Position numbers and translations under genes: made by a program. A stretch of 64,000 nt of DNA, taken from positions 186,001 through 250,000 of the forward strand of contig JAHCJY010000006.1 of assembly GCA_026126065.1 (NCBI GenBank), given 5' to 3'. The DNA is from Bauldia sp. (GTDB lineage Bacteria > Pseudomonadota > Alphaproteobacteria > Rhizobiales > Kaistiaceae). Below are positions 27,970-36,908 of the stretch, piece after piece. The notes beneath the pieces are model-generated. The model was not told the origin of the DNA. It was given only the letters and a program-made list of their open reading frames with translations, and made no database searches. The first letter of the stretch is position 1. Every line of letters starts with the position of its first letter.

Positions 27970-27983
27970 GATTGTGTACAATC
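27970..27983. promoter_or_regulatory. Dyad resembling a GntR (FadR-type) operator
   Basis: GATTGT and ACAATC arms flank a two-base centre (GATTGTGTACAATC) between the racemase gene and the winged-helix gene. The same left arm and centre recur as GATTGTATAC at 27781-27790, just upstream of the racemase start. FadR/VanR-type GntR operators commonly resemble TTGTNTACAA. No such regulator gene is adjacent, so the binder would be encoded elsewhere. Confidence 0.4.
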
Positions 27984-28009
27984 CGTGCCGGCATCAGCCG
28001 AAAAGACGG

Positions 28010-29158
28010 TCAATCCGGGCGTGGCATCCTCCGCCGCCCGGCTGTCACGAGCGCGACGCCGATCCCGGCGCCGAAGACGCACCCTTCAAGGCCGCCCTGC
28101 AACAGCTCCGCCCAGTCGCTGAACGCGGCGTCCGCGAAGAAGGGCGCGAGCGGCGCAAGGACGGGCGAATCGACGAACGTCTCGGCGATGCGTTCGAGGC
28201 TGCCCGCCATAAGCCGGCCGCCCGCTGCCACGATGACGAGCCCCGCAACGCCGCCGCCGATCGCGGAGCCGAGAATGCGCGCGCGGTCGCCGCGGGCGAT
28301 GCAGAAGCCGAGGACGATGAGGCCGCTCAGCGCCGCGCCCTCGATTCCGCCCGTGATGCCGACGGGTCCTTCGCCGAGGACGAGGTTGAACGCGTCGATG
28401 CCGAGCAGCCGGCTCACCGCGCCGACCGCAAAGCCACCAAGCGCCGCTGCGGCGATCCGCAGGACGGCATGACCGTTCACCGCCGCGGCCGTTCCGTAGC
28501 CAAGGCCGAGACCGAGCCCGCCGAGGCCGCCGACCATTGCGTTGAGCGCGAAAAGGAGCGCCGTCAGCGAAGTGCGCCCGACCTCGGCATCGGCAGGCGC
28601 GATGAGGAGGATGCTGTAGAGGACGCCGCCGACGAGTCCCGCCAGCCCGCCGCCGATGGCGGTGGCTACAGCCGTCGCGGCGATGCCGGGCTGCGTCTCT
28701 GCCGATATCGCGGCGAAGGCGCGGGCTGCCGCGAAGCCCGGCGCCTGATAGGGGCCGGCAGCCATCGGCAGGCCCGCCCGCCGCTCCTCGGGCTCCGCAG
28801 GTTCGTTGACCTCGGGAGGACCGGCCCCCGGCCGTGACTCCACCACCACCGCGGCGACGAACCGGTAGCCGTGCTTGGGCACGGTCAGGATGAACCGCGG
28901 GCTTGCCGCCTCGTCGCCGAGCTGGCGGCGCAGCGTCTTGATGCACTGCGTCAGCGCCTCGTCGCCGACGGTGACCTCGCCCCACACCTCGTCGAAGAAG
29001 CGCGCCTTCGGCACCAGCCGCCCTTCCTCGCGCACCAGCAGCGCAAGCGCGTCGAAGGTGCGCGGTGCCAGGTCCACCATCGCCCCGTCGCGCGTCAGAC
29101 GCCGATCGGTCACGTCGAGCACGAAGGCGCCGAAACGGTAGACGGAGGCACTGCTCAC
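28010..29158 (-). CDS. Winged-helix DNA-binding protein with polytopic membrane domain
   Basis: A 382-residue protein. Residues about 6-105 are an OmpR/CadC-type winged helix: a YRFGAFVLDVTDRRLTRDG start, LAPRTFDALALLV, the recognition region VGDEALTQCIKTLRRQLGD and the PKHGYRFVA hairpin. A Pro/Glu-rich linker follows. From about residue 150 onward there are multiple Gly/Ala-rich hydrophobic segments, roughly seven or eight spans, instead of the single span and periplasmic domain of ToxR/CadC. It may be a membrane-bound one-component regulator with an embedded sensor. It diverges from the beta-lactamase-like lipoprotein gene across 91 bases, so that gene is a likely target. Confidence 0.8.
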   Translation of the reverse strand: MSSASVYRFGAFVLDVTDRRLTRDGAMVDLAPRTFDALALLVREEGRLVPKARFFDEVWGEVTVGDEALTQCIKTLRRQLGDEAASPRFILTVPKHGYRFVAAVVVESRPGAGPPEVNEPAEPEERRAGLPMAAGPYQAPGFAAARAFAAISAETQPGIAATAVATAIGGGLAGLVGGVLYSILLIAPADAEVGRTSLTALLFALNAMVGGLGGLGLGLGYGTAAAVNGHAVLRIAAAALGGFAVGAVSRLLGIDAFNLVLGEGPVGITGGIEGAALSGLIVLGFCIARGDRARILGSAIGGGVAGLVIVAAGGRLMAGSLERIAETFVDSPVLAPLAPFFADAAFSDWAELLQGGLEGCVFGAGIGVALVTAGRRRMPRPD

Positions 29159-29249
29159 CGAAAAATCACCCTTCGCTCATGCCCGGCCCGCCGCCCCGCG
29201 CTACCGCCTGACATGGCGGGGGGTGCGTCGGCGCGAAGGGGAAATCGTT

Positions 29250-30440
29250 GTGGTTCGGGCGATCGGCTACGGCAAGTGTGGCGCGGCGATGTTCCTCATG
29301 TTGCTGGCAGGATGCAGCGATCTCGGCGATCTGGCGACGCTGCCGATGCGGACCGAGCCCGCCGCAATGCCATCGACGCGGGCTCCCTCGACCGAAGGGC
29401 GCTTCGCCGCCACCGCCGACGCTTCGGCGGCCGTCGCCCGCGCGGCGCTGGTGGACCAGAATCTCCCCGGCCTCTCGATCGCCGTCGCGGTCGGCGCCGA
29501 GATCGTCTGGGCGGAGGGGTTCGGCTGGTCGGATCTGGAGCGCGGCGAGACCGTCACGCCTGACACGCGATTCCGCGTCGGCGACCTCGGCGTCCCGCTG
29601 ACGGCGGCGGCGGCCGGGCTCCTCGTCGAGCGCGGCGTGCTCGATCTCGACGCACCGATCCAGACCTACATCGCCTTCCCGCAGAAGCAGTGGCCGCTCA
29701 CCGCGCGCCAGCTGATGGGAGCGACGTCGGGCATCCGCGATCTCGCCTTCGAGGAGGAGTGGATGCGGCAGGTCGCATGCCGCGACGACACCGGCCGCCT
29801 TTCGATCTTCGCCGACGATCCGCTTCGCTTCGAGCCTGGCACTGCGAGCGCCTATTCCGCCTATGGCTGGATCGTGCTGGGCGCCATCATCGGAGCCGTT
29901 TCGGGTGAGCCCTATGCCGACTTCATGGCCCGCGAGGTGTTACGTCCGCTCGGCATGGCGGATACCGTTCCCGATCAGGCCGCCGGACAGCGCGCCCCGG
30001 GCGTCGCGACCTTCTATTACCCGACGTTCATGATGCGGACCCGCCAGGGCCTCGAGACGGCAACGCGGGTCGATGTGAGCTGCGTCCTGCCGGCCGACGG
30101 CTACCTCTCGACACCGTCCGATCTCGCGCGCTTCGCCGGTGCGCTTGCCGGAGGCGCGCTGCTTCGGCCGGAAACGCTTTCGGTGCTGCAGTCGCCTGTC
30201 GTTCTCCCCGACGGGACGGTGACCGGCGAGACGCTCGGCTGGGAAGTCGGCACGATCCGCGGTTCGTCCGGCCGGCCCGTCCGCACGATCGGCCGCGAGG
30301 GGGACGTCTTTGGTGGCACCGCCTCGCTCCTGACGCTTCTAGCCGAGGGCATCACCGTCGTCGTCGCCACGAATGTCAGCTTCGGCGACACCGCGACGAT
30401 CGCCGCGGAGATCGCCCGGCTCTTCGCCGCGACAAAGTGA
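29250..30440 (+). CDS. Beta-lactamase-fold lipoprotein lacking catalytic residues
   Basis: A predicted lipoprotein of 396 residues; lipobox L19-A20-G21-C22 follows a short hydrophobic stretch. The rest has the class C beta-lactamase/esterase fold (FRVGDLGVPLTAAAAGLL, YSAYGWIVLGAIIGAVSG, EVLRPLGMADT). All catalytic motifs are altered: the nucleophile Ser of SxxK is Asp112, the Lys is Val115, and the YxN motif is Y202-S-A204. The third motif (HxG/KTG) is not recognisable. The fold is otherwise well kept, so it looks like a functional pseudoenzyme rather than decay. GTG at 29250 lies eight bases after AAGGGG; an earlier GTG at 29223 is possible. Confidence 0.8.
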   Translation: MVRAIGYGKCGAAMFLMLLAGCSDLGDLATLPMRTEPAAMPSTRAPSTEGRFAATADASAAVARAALVDQNLPGLSIAVAVGAEIVWAEGFGWSDLERGETVTPDTRFRVGDLGVPLTAAAAGLLVERGVLDLDAPIQTYIAFPQKQWPLTARQLMGATSGIRDLAFEEEWMRQVACRDDTGRLSIFADDPLRFEPGTASAYSAYGWIVLGAIIGAVSGEPYADFMAREVLRPLGMADTVPDQAAGQRAPGVATFYYPTFMMRTRQGLETATRVDVSCVLPADGYLSTPSDLARFAGALAGGALLRPETLSVLQSPVVLPDGTVTGETLGWEVGTIRGSSGRPVRTIGREGDVFGGTASLLTLLAEGITVVVATNVSFGDTATIAAEIARLFAATK

Positions 30441-30449
30441 GGGCAGCCG

Positions 30450-31631
30450 ATGCTGAGCACCCCGAATGCGCGCGCGACTCCCGATGCCGACGTCATCATC
30501 GTCGGAGCGAGCTTTGCCGGCCTTGCCGCGGCGCGGACGGCCGCGATGCGTGGCCTCCGTGTCATCGTCATCGATACGCTGCCGGGGCCGGGGGCGCGCA
30601 TCCACACGACCGGCATTCTCGTGCGCGAGGCCGTTGACGAGATCGACATCCCGTGGCGGCTCACCCGAAGCGTCCCGGGCGTCAGGCTCTATGCCCCGAG
30701 CCTTCGCAGCGTCGACCTGTTCGCGCCCGGCTACGCCTTCTTCACCACCCGCACCGCTGGGCTTCTCCGCTGGATGGCGGATGAAGCCGAAGCGGCTGGC
30801 GCGACGATCCTGTGGAACCATCGCTTCACGGGCGCCGGACACGCCCAGGGCCTGGTCCGGCTCGACGGGTCGGGCCTGACCGCCCGCTACCTCATCGGCG
30901 CGGATGGCGCGCGCTCGCGTGTTGCGCGCGCCTTTGGCCTTGGCCGCAACCATCGCCACCTTCTCGGCGTCGAACTGGAGTTCGCTCCCGACAGCGCCGT
31001 CGACGCCCGTTTCCTCCACTGCTTCGCGAACTCCTGCTTCGCACCCGGCTACATCGCGTGGGCAGCGCCCGGGCCGGACACGATCCAGGTTGGCCTTGCC
31101 GTGTCGCGCGGCCGCCCGAACATCGCGGCCTTCCTCGCCGCCACCGAGGACCGCTTCGGCTGGAGCCGGATGAAGGTGGTGGGGCAGCGGGGCGGGATCA
31201 TCCCGTCCGGCGGCTTGGTCGCGCCCGCCGCGGCAGAGCGGGTGATGCTGATCGGCGACGCCGCCGGCTGGGTGTCGCCCGCGACGGGCGGCGGCATCCG
31301 GCTCGCCTTCCGCTGGGGCCGGCGCGCGGCGGCGCTCCTGGCCGATCATTTCCAGTGCGGCGGTCCGGACCCGGCGGAGGCGCTGGCGCGCGAACTCCCG
31401 CGCTTCCGGCTGAAGCTCATGATGCGGCGGCTTCTGGAGTTCGCCCCGCCCAACGCCGTCCTCGACCTTGTCCTCGGCACGGCGCCGATGCGGTCCCTGG
31501 CCGAGCGCGTCTATTTCCACCGCCGCGGAGGCAATGGCGACCGGGCAACGTTCGTCGCATGGCTTGAAGGCCAGCGGACCGCGGCTGGGGACGAGCGCGG
31601 CGGTCCGGCGACGCGCGACCTGCTTCGCTGA
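30450..31631 (+). CDS. FAD-dependent oxidoreductase, geranylgeranyl-reductase-like
   Basis: A 393-residue flavoprotein. The N-terminal dinucleotide motif is VIIVGASFAGLAAARTAAMRG in two overlapping parts near residues 15-35, followed by a GADGARSRVARAFGL motif near 150 and the GDAAGWVSPATGGGIRLAFRWG motif near 270. This pattern fits the group that includes geranylgeranyl reductases and aromatic hydroxylases. The second residue of the GxGxxG loop is Ala (GASFAG), as in several family members. The substrate is unknown. It starts nine bases after the pseudo-beta-lactamase stop, so the two are probably co-transcribed. Its stop is six bases from a convergent gene. Confidence 0.85.
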   Translation: MLSTPNARATPDADVIIVGASFAGLAAARTAAMRGLRVIVIDTLPGPGARIHTTGILVREAVDEIDIPWRLTRSVPGVRLYAPSLRSVDLFAPGYAFFTTRTAGLLRWMADEAEAAGATILWNHRFTGAGHAQGLVRLDGSGLTARYLIGADGARSRVARAFGLGRNHRHLLGVELEFAPDSAVDARFLHCFANSCFAPGYIAWAAPGPDTIQVGLAVSRGRPNIAAFLAATEDRFGWSRMKVVGQRGGIIPSGGLVAPAAAERVMLIGDAAGWVSPATGGGIRLAFRWGRRAAALLADHFQCGGPDPAEALARELPRFRLKLMMRRLLEFAPPNAVLDLVLGTAPMRSLAERVYFHRRGGNGDRATFVAWLEGQRTAAGDERGGPATRDLLR

Positions 31632-31637
31632 GCGGCG

Positions 31638-31961
31638 CTACAGCGAGATCGCGATGCGTCCGGCGACGATGTCGTGCCGGTCGACCTGCTTCGGCTCGAA
31701 CATCATCATGATGGACTCGACCGCCTCGGCCTGCTCGACCGACGGGACGCGGACGGCGACCAGCGTGTCGTCACCCGGCGGGATCAGGGCGTAGCGCCGG
31801 GCGAGATCCTCCGTCAGCGGCTCTGCCACGCTCGAACCCGGACCGATCACCCGCTCGATGATGTCCGCCTTGGCGATGCCCTCGGTGACGAGCCGGTGGC
31901 GCGCGTTGTCCGCCTCGCTCTTGCTCCGGAAAACCCCGACGATCAGCAGGATATGGACCAT
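31638..31961 (-). CDS. Small YflT-like/stress-type protein
   Basis: A 107-residue cytoplasmic protein with a ferredoxin-like strand-helix-strand start (VHILLIVGVFRSKSEADNARHRL, written in pieces) resembling the YflT/general-stress 17M domain, which pairs a hydrophobic strand with an SxxEAxxAxxxL helix. The second half carries VRVPSVEQAEAVESIMMMF, possibly a repeat of the same unit. The precise function of this family is unknown. ATG at 31961 is taken; 31 upstream codons are open but low in homology. It is a single gene, convergent with the flavoprotein gene. Confidence 0.6.
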   Translation of the reverse strand: MVHILLIVGVFRSKSEADNARHRLVTEGIAKADIIERVIGPGSSVAEPLTEDLARRYALIPPGDDTLVAVRVPSVEQAEAVESIMMMFEPKQVDRHDIVAGRIAISL

Positions 31962-32090
31962 GTCTCGCGCTTCCTCCGGTTTGTCCGCGACCGTCCGCGG
32001 GCCGCATCTTGAACGCCCGATCGGACTGTGCGGTTCCGTGCCGGACATGTCCACGCCGGCCGTGGGACGTCCATCCGCCGCGGAGAGCCG

Positions 32091-33230
32091 CTACCCTCTC
32101 GCCTGCAGCAGTTCGAACACCGGCACCGGCCGGGCGAATCCCTTGAGGTCCACCTCGCCGAGCGCTCGCGTTTCGATCTCCGCCGCGATCGCCTCGGCCA
32201 CGCGGGCGCTCGCGAGGACCTGACCCGCTTCGGCCTGCGTCGAGAGCCGCGCGGCAAGGTTGGTGACCGTTCCGATCGCGGCGTAATCGAAGCGATCGCC
32301 AAACCCGATCTTGCCGAGCGTTGCAAAGCCGGAGGCGATGCCGATGCCGATGCCGAGCCTGAAGCCACGCGCCCGCCAGCGGTCCGTCAACGGCTCCGCG
32401 CGTCCGGCGATGTCGAGGCCGAGCCGTGCCGCCGCAAGGCAGTAGCCGGGCTGCGGCATCGGATCGTTGAACAGGACCATGATCGCGTCGCCCGCGAAGC
32501 GTTCGAGCGTGCCGCCATGCGCGAAGACGCGATCCCCGACCAGGGCGTGATACTCGCGGAGAAGCGCGATCACGTCCTCGGGGTCGTTCGATTCGGCGAG
32601 CGCGGTGAAGCCGCGGAGGTCCGTGAAGAGGACCGCGACCTCGCGGCGGTGCGATTCCAGCGCCGCCTCGCCATCCGGACTGGCGAGCACGGCGTCGGCG
32701 ACCTGGGGCGCGAGGAACCGTTTCAGTCGTCGCATCCGCTCGATCTCCGCGACCTGTTCGGCGACGCGCGTTTCGAGCGACTGGTTGAGTGCCGACAGCT
32801 CCGCCGCCTGGACGGCGAGGCGCGCCGCCTGGCCCGCGATCTCGTCGTGCATCGCCTTGAGGCGGAGCATGGCCTTGACGCGGGCGACGAGCGCCGCGTG
32901 GTCGACCGGCTTCACCAGGTACTCGTCAGCGCCTGCATCGAGCCCCTCGACGACATCGGCGACGGCGCCCTTTCCCGTAAGCATGATCACCGGCACGAAG
33001 GCCGTTCCGCGCTCCGCCCGTAGCCGGCGGAGCGTGGCGATGCCGTCGAGCCGCGGCATCATCACGTCGAGGAGGACGAGGTCGGCGTCGTTGGCGGCGA
33101 GCCAACCCAGCGCCGCCTCGCCATCGGGCGCGGTCGCCACACGGTAGCCCTGGCTCTCCAGTCGCCGCTGCAGGATTTCCCTGTCGTCGGCGCCATCGTC
33201 CACAACCAGGATGAGCGGCGCATCACGCAT
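32091..33230 (-). CDS. Receiver domain fused to class III nucleotide cyclase
   Basis: A 379-residue two-part signalling protein. The receiver is at residues 5-122 with acidic pocket Asp11/Asp12, phospho-acceptor Asp55 and Lys107. A coiled linker occupies about 125-180 and a class III adenylate/guanylate cyclase domain 195-375. Metal-binding aspartates are in LFTDLRGF and AGDAIMVLF, and the transition-state Asn/Arg pair in TNLAARL. The purine-specifying Lys is Arg here (TLERFAGD) and its partner position is Ala (DYAAIG), a pattern I recall from a bacterial subgroup, so product identity is not certain. Its ATG lies inside the last codons of the receiver gene (8-base overlap), making it last in a four-gene operon. 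Confidence 0.9.
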   Translation of the reverse strand: MRDAPLILVVDDGADDREILQRRLESQGYRVATAPDGEAALGWLAANDADLVLLDVMMPRLDGIATLRRLRAERGTAFVPVIMLTGKGAVADVVEGLDAGADEYLVKPVDHAALVARVKAMLRLKAMHDEIAGQAARLAVQAAELSALNQSLETRVAEQVAEIERMRRLKRFLAPQVADAVLASPDGEAALESHRREVAVLFTDLRGFTALAESNDPEDVIALLREYHALVGDRVFAHGGTLERFAGDAIMVLFNDPMPQPGYCLAAARLGLDIAGRAEPLTDRWRARGFRLGIGIGIASGFATLGKIGFGDRFDYAAIGTVTNLAARLSTQAEAGQVLASARVAEAIAAEIETRALGEVDLKGFARPVPVFELLQARG

Positions 33231-33606
33231 GGGGCGCGTCGTCCTCCAGGAAGCCGCGCACCATCCTGAGGAGGTGGGACGGGCTGAACGGCTTGGACAG
33301 GTAGCCGTCGCACCCCGCTGCCCGGCTTCGCTCCTCGTCGCCCGACAGGGCATAGGACGTGACGGCAATCACCGGAATGGCGCGGAGCGCGGGGTCCGAC
33401 TTCAGCCGGCGCGTCGCCTCGTAGCCATCCATCACCGGCAGCTGGACATCCATGATGACGAGATCCGGACGGCTCGTGCCGGCAAGCGCGACGCCCGCCG
33501 CACCATCGACGGCCTCGATCACCTCGAAGCCCGCGCTCGTCAGGAGGTCCCTGACGATCTGCCGGTTGTCCACGGTATCCTCGACGACCAGGATGCGGCG
33601 CGTCAT
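33223..33606 (-). CDS. Single-domain response regulator (CheY/DivK-like)
   Basis: A 127-residue stand-alone receiver. Asp10 sits in the acidic pocket, Asp53 is the phospho-acceptor in VIMDVQLPVMDGYE, Thr83 is in AVTSYAL and Lys105 in LSKPF. There is no output domain, so it must signal by protein contact or serve as a phosphate shuttle or sink. It lies 24 bases after the histidine kinase and overlaps the receiver-cyclase gene by eight bases. The kinase probably phosphorylates both receivers. Confidence 0.92.
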   Translation of the reverse strand: MTRRILVVEDTVDNRQIVRDLLTSAGFEVIEAVDGAAGVALAGTSRPDLVIMDVQLPVMDGYEATRRLKSDPALRAIPVIAVTSYALSGDEERSRAAGCDGYLSKPFSPSHLLRMVRGFLEDDAPHA

Positions 33607-33630
33607 GGGCTGCTCCGCGATTCAGGCCGG

Positions 33631-36147
33631 CTATGCATCGGCAAGCTCGGCGGCGACGAGGATCGGGACGTCGACGCGGAAGGCAGCGCCCGCGTCTCGC
33701 GCCAGGAGCCGGATGGAGCCGCCGTGGAGCGCAACGATCCGCTGGCTGATCGCAAGCCCGAGTCCGGTTCCACCCCTGGCGCTGCCGCCCTGCTGGAACT
33801 CGAGAAAGATGCGCTCGCGGTCCGCCTCGGCAACCCCCGGCCCGCTGTCGGCGACGTCGATCTCGAACCGCCCGCCCTGCTGGCGCACGGCAATCTCCAC
33901 GAAGCCTGCGTCGGTGAACTTGATCGCGTTGCCGACCAGATTCAACAGCACCTGCCGCAGCCGCCGCTCGTCGCCGCGTCCCGGGGGCAGCCGTTCGGGC
34001 AGCACGACGCGGAGCTCGAGTTGCCTTGCCCTTGCCAGCGGCTCGGTCGCCGAGGCGACCGAGCGGACCACGCTCGCGAGATCGTAGTCGCCGAGCGTCA
34101 GCGTCAGCTGCCCGGCCTCGATCTTGGACAGGTCCAGCACATCGTTGATGAGGCCCAGAAGGTGCACGCCGTTCGCCTGGAGCCGCTCGACGACCTGCCG
34201 CGTCCGGGGCGACAGCGGTCCGTATATGTCGTCGAGCATCAGCTCGGCAAAGCCGAGGATGGCGTTGAGCGGCGTCCGGAGCTCGTGGGACATGTTGGCC
34301 AGGAACTGGGACTTGTGTGCGCTCGCCAGTGACAGTTGGCGCCCCTGCTCGGCGAGGTCGGCGAAGAGCTGCGCGTTGCGGATGGCGATCGCGGACTGGC
34401 TGGCGAGCGTCTCGAGGAGCCGGACCGTCTCGTCGGAAAATGCCCCGGCGGCCTCGCGGCGAACGACGAGCGCGCCGAGGACCCGGTCGCCACGGAGGAG
34501 GGGCAGCGCCAGCAGCGAGCGGAAGCCGCCGCGGATGAGCACGTCGCGGACCGGGGAGGGGGGCAGGGTTTCGAGGTCGGCGATCTGGGTCGGCCGGCGC
34601 TCGAGGGTGGCGATCCCGATGGCGGTCTCGCCGCGGCGGATGCGCAGCGCGTTGATGTCCCGGGTCAGTTCGTCGGTTGATCCGAAGCTGGCGATGAGGC
34701 GGAACGTGCCCGACACCTCGTCGAGCTCGTGCACGCCGCCGGCCCTGGCGCTGGAGAGTTGCACGGCCTTGGCGACGATCGTCGTCAGGACGGCCTCGAC
34801 GTCGAGGGTCGAATTGAGCGCCTGGCTCACCTCGCCGAGCGCGACCAGTTCCTCCACCGAGCGCGCGAGGTCCCGCGTCCGCTCGCTCACGCGCCGTTCG
34901 AGACCGACGCGGGATTCCTCAAGCCGGCCGGCCATGTCGTTGAACTCGTCTGCGAGAGCCTCCAGTTCGTCGCCGGTTCGCACGTCGATCCGGTGCGTGA
35001 GGTCACCCCGGCCGATCACCGCCGCGCCCGTCTGGAGCCGGCTGATCGGCCCGACCATCCGGCGGGCAAGCAGGACCCCGGCCGCGCCGGCGACGATCAG
35101 GCCCAGCAGGAGAAGGCCTCCGGTCCGCGCCAGCGAGAGGTACACCGGGGCCAGCGCCTCGCTGATCGGCAGCTCCACGAAGACGAGCCAGCCGAGCTGC
35201 GGGATCGTCGCATAGGTCGTCACCACGGCATTGCCGTCGAGGTCGCGGGCATCCTCCGGCGGCGTTGCGCCGTCGATGGCAGCACGCACCTGCGGCAGCG
35301 CCGAGAGGTCGAGGTTGCGGAGGACGAGGCTCGTCTCGGGATGGGCGACGAGCCGGCCGGTCGGATCGACGACGTAGGCGATGCCGGACTCGCCGACCTC
35401 CACCCCCGCGATGAGGTCGAAGATGAACTTGAGGTTGACCTCGGCGATCGCGACGCCGTTGACGCGGCGCAGGCCGCCCACGGCGATGGTCATGTAGGGC
35501 TCGGATTCGCGCCGGTAGTAGACCGGTCCGAAATACGCGCCGCTGTCGATGGCCTCGCGGAATTTCGGCTCGCCGGAGAGGTCGCGGCGGCTTCCGATGA
35601 CTTCCATGGCCAGCGTCGAGACGCGGAACTGCTCGAAACCGTCGGGATCGACGAGGCTCAGCTCGGTGATCGCCTCGACCCGTCCCAGCAGCCGCACCGC
35701 GTCGAATCGGTGCGCCTGGATTTCCTGCCGGCGGGCGATTGCCACCGCGCGCGCCGCGAGCCCGGCGACCAGCCGGTTCATTCCCGCCGCGGTGAAGAAG
35801 GGACTGGCCCGTACGGCCGCCCGCACGCCTGCCCATGGGCGCATCGCCGTGACCGTCGTCGGCCAGGGAAGCTGCACGGTCCAGCCGAGCTGATCCTGGA
35901 TCGAGACGGCGAACTGCTCGATCTTGTACGCCGCAGCGTCAGCCTGGATACGCTGGATGTCCTCGAGCGATTCCATCTGCTCGCGATACCCGAACCAGAT
36001 CTCGAGGGCGCCGCTGCCGACGAGCGCCGTGCTGATCACGGCACCGAAGAACAGGACGTACTTCCGGAACAGCCCGCCTCTTGGCCGCGCCGCCGGCATA
36101 GCCGCAAGGTCGCGTCCGGGGGCATCCGCCGCCGTCGCGACGGTCAA
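33631..36147 (-). CDS. Hybrid-sensor histidine kinase (Cache-HAMP-GAF-HisKA-HATPase)
   Basis: A membrane sensor kinase of about 838 residues. Domain order: membrane span about 27-50; large periplasmic double-Cache region about 50-340 with the YMTIAVGGLRR and LVAHPETSLVLRNLDL blocks; span about 345-368; HAMP about 370-420; cytoplasmic GAF about 440-590; HisKA with phospho-His621 in SHELRTPLNAI; HATPase with NLVGNAIKFTD and GGTGLGLAIS. There is no C-terminal receiver; two receivers are encoded downstream instead. A TTG start at 36147 overlaps the Crp-gene stop (TTGA); an ATG 16 codons later at 36099 is the alternative. The Cache domain suggests a small-molecule ligand. Confidence 0.9.
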   Translation of the reverse strand: MTVATAADAPGRDLAAMPAARPRGGLFRKYVLFFGAVISTALVGSGALEIWFGYREQMESLEDIQRIQADAAAYKIEQFAVSIQDQLGWTVQLPWPTTVTAMRPWAGVRAAVRASPFFTAAGMNRLVAGLAARAVAIARRQEIQAHRFDAVRLLGRVEAITELSLVDPDGFEQFRVSTLAMEVIGSRRDLSGEPKFREAIDSGAYFGPVYYRRESEPYMTIAVGGLRRVNGVAIAEVNLKFIFDLIAGVEVGESGIAYVVDPTGRLVAHPETSLVLRNLDLSALPQVRAAIDGATPPEDARDLDGNAVVTTYATIPQLGWLVFVELPISEALAPVYLSLARTGGLLLLGLIVAGAAGVLLARRMVGPISRLQTGAAVIGRGDLTHRIDVRTGDELEALADEFNDMAGRLEESRVGLERRVSERTRDLARSVEELVALGEVSQALNSTLDVEAVLTTIVAKAVQLSSARAGGVHELDEVSGTFRLIASFGSTDELTRDINALRIRRGETAIGIATLERRPTQIADLETLPPSPVRDVLIRGGFRSLLALPLLRGDRVLGALVVRREAAGAFSDETVRLLETLASQSAIAIRNAQLFADLAEQGRQLSLASAHKSQFLANMSHELRTPLNAILGFAELMLDDIYGPLSPRTRQVVERLQANGVHLLGLINDVLDLSKIEAGQLTLTLGDYDLASVVRSVASATEPLARARQLELRVVLPERLPPGRGDERRLRQVLLNLVGNAIKFTDAGFVEIAVRQQGGRFEIDVADSGPGVAEADRERIFLEFQQGGSARGGTGLGLAISQRIVALHGGSIRLLARDAGAAFRVDVPILVAAELADA

Positions 36148-36908
36148 GTGAGCTCCGCGATCATGGCGAGTTCGGCCGGTCGCGCCACCGCCACCCAGCC
36201 CTTGCCCAGTTCGACGATCCCGCGGCGGCGCCAGTCGCGGAGGTGCCGGTTCACGTTTTCCCGGGCGCTGCCGACCATCCCGGCCAGTTCGCTCTGCGAC
36301 AGGCTCAGCCGTTCGCCCCCCAGCACGCCGGGCTGGGCGAGGAGGGTCTTGGCAAGCCGTGTCGGCAGCTCCGAAAAGGCGATGTCGGCCATCCTTTCGT
36401 CCGACCGCCGCAGCCGGCCGCACAGCAGGGACAGGAGGCGGAGGGAGAGATCGGGACGGCGTTCGAGGAGAGGGATCACGTCGCGCCGGTCGAGGACCAT
36501 GAGTTCGCAGTCGGTCAGTGCGCGCGCCCCCGCGGACCGTTCCCGGCCGTCGAGAAGCGCCACCTCGCCAAAGACCTCGCCCGGCCCGATGTCGGCGAGC
36601 ACCACGTCGCGGCCCTTGCTCGTGACGAGCGAGATTCGGACAGCGCCGCTCACCACGGCCATCATCGACTGGCCGGGATCGCCGAGATGGAAAACCGTAT
36701 CGCCCGCGGCATACCGGCAGCGTCGCGCCCGTGTGAGGAGTTCGTCGCGCCCGGCCTGGTCGAGCGCCCGGAACAGGAGCCCGCCGTCGAGTGCGGTCGG
36801 GGTGGCGATGGGCGTCGGCGTCACGCGTTCCAGCCGCGCGGGCGCGCCGGAAGCTCCGCCAGCCGCCGGCGGCGCGTTGTTGGCCCGGCCCTCTTCCGCA
36901 CTGGTCAC
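36144..36908 (-). CDS. Crp/Fnr-family transcriptional regulator
   Basis: A 254-residue regulator. After about 40 residues of Pro/Ala-rich sequence comes a cyclic-nucleotide-binding domain with the FGEVALLDGRERSA motif. Gly114-Glu115 and Arg124-Ser125 correspond to the cAMP-contacting residues of CRP, so cyclic nucleotide binding is likely. No Fnr-type cysteine cluster is seen. The helix-turn-helix is near 200-225 (LSQSELAGMVGSARENVNRHL). The GTG at 36908 is downstream of GGGGGAGG. It is the first gene of the kinase/receiver/cyclase operon. A perfect GTGA-N6-TCAC palindrome lies about 210 bases upstream. Confidence 0.88.
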   Translation of the reverse strand: MTSAEEGRANNAPPAAGGASGAPARLERVTPTPIATPTALDGGLLFRALDQAGRDELLTRARRCRYAAGDTVFHLGDPGQSMMAVVSGAVRISLVTSKGRDVVLADIGPGEVFGEVALLDGRERSAGARALTDCELMVLDRRDVIPLLERRPDLSLRLLSLLCGRLRRSDERMADIAFSELPTRLAKTLLAQPGVLGGERLSLSQSELAGMVGSARENVNRHLRDWRRRGIVELGKGWVAVARPAELAMIAELT

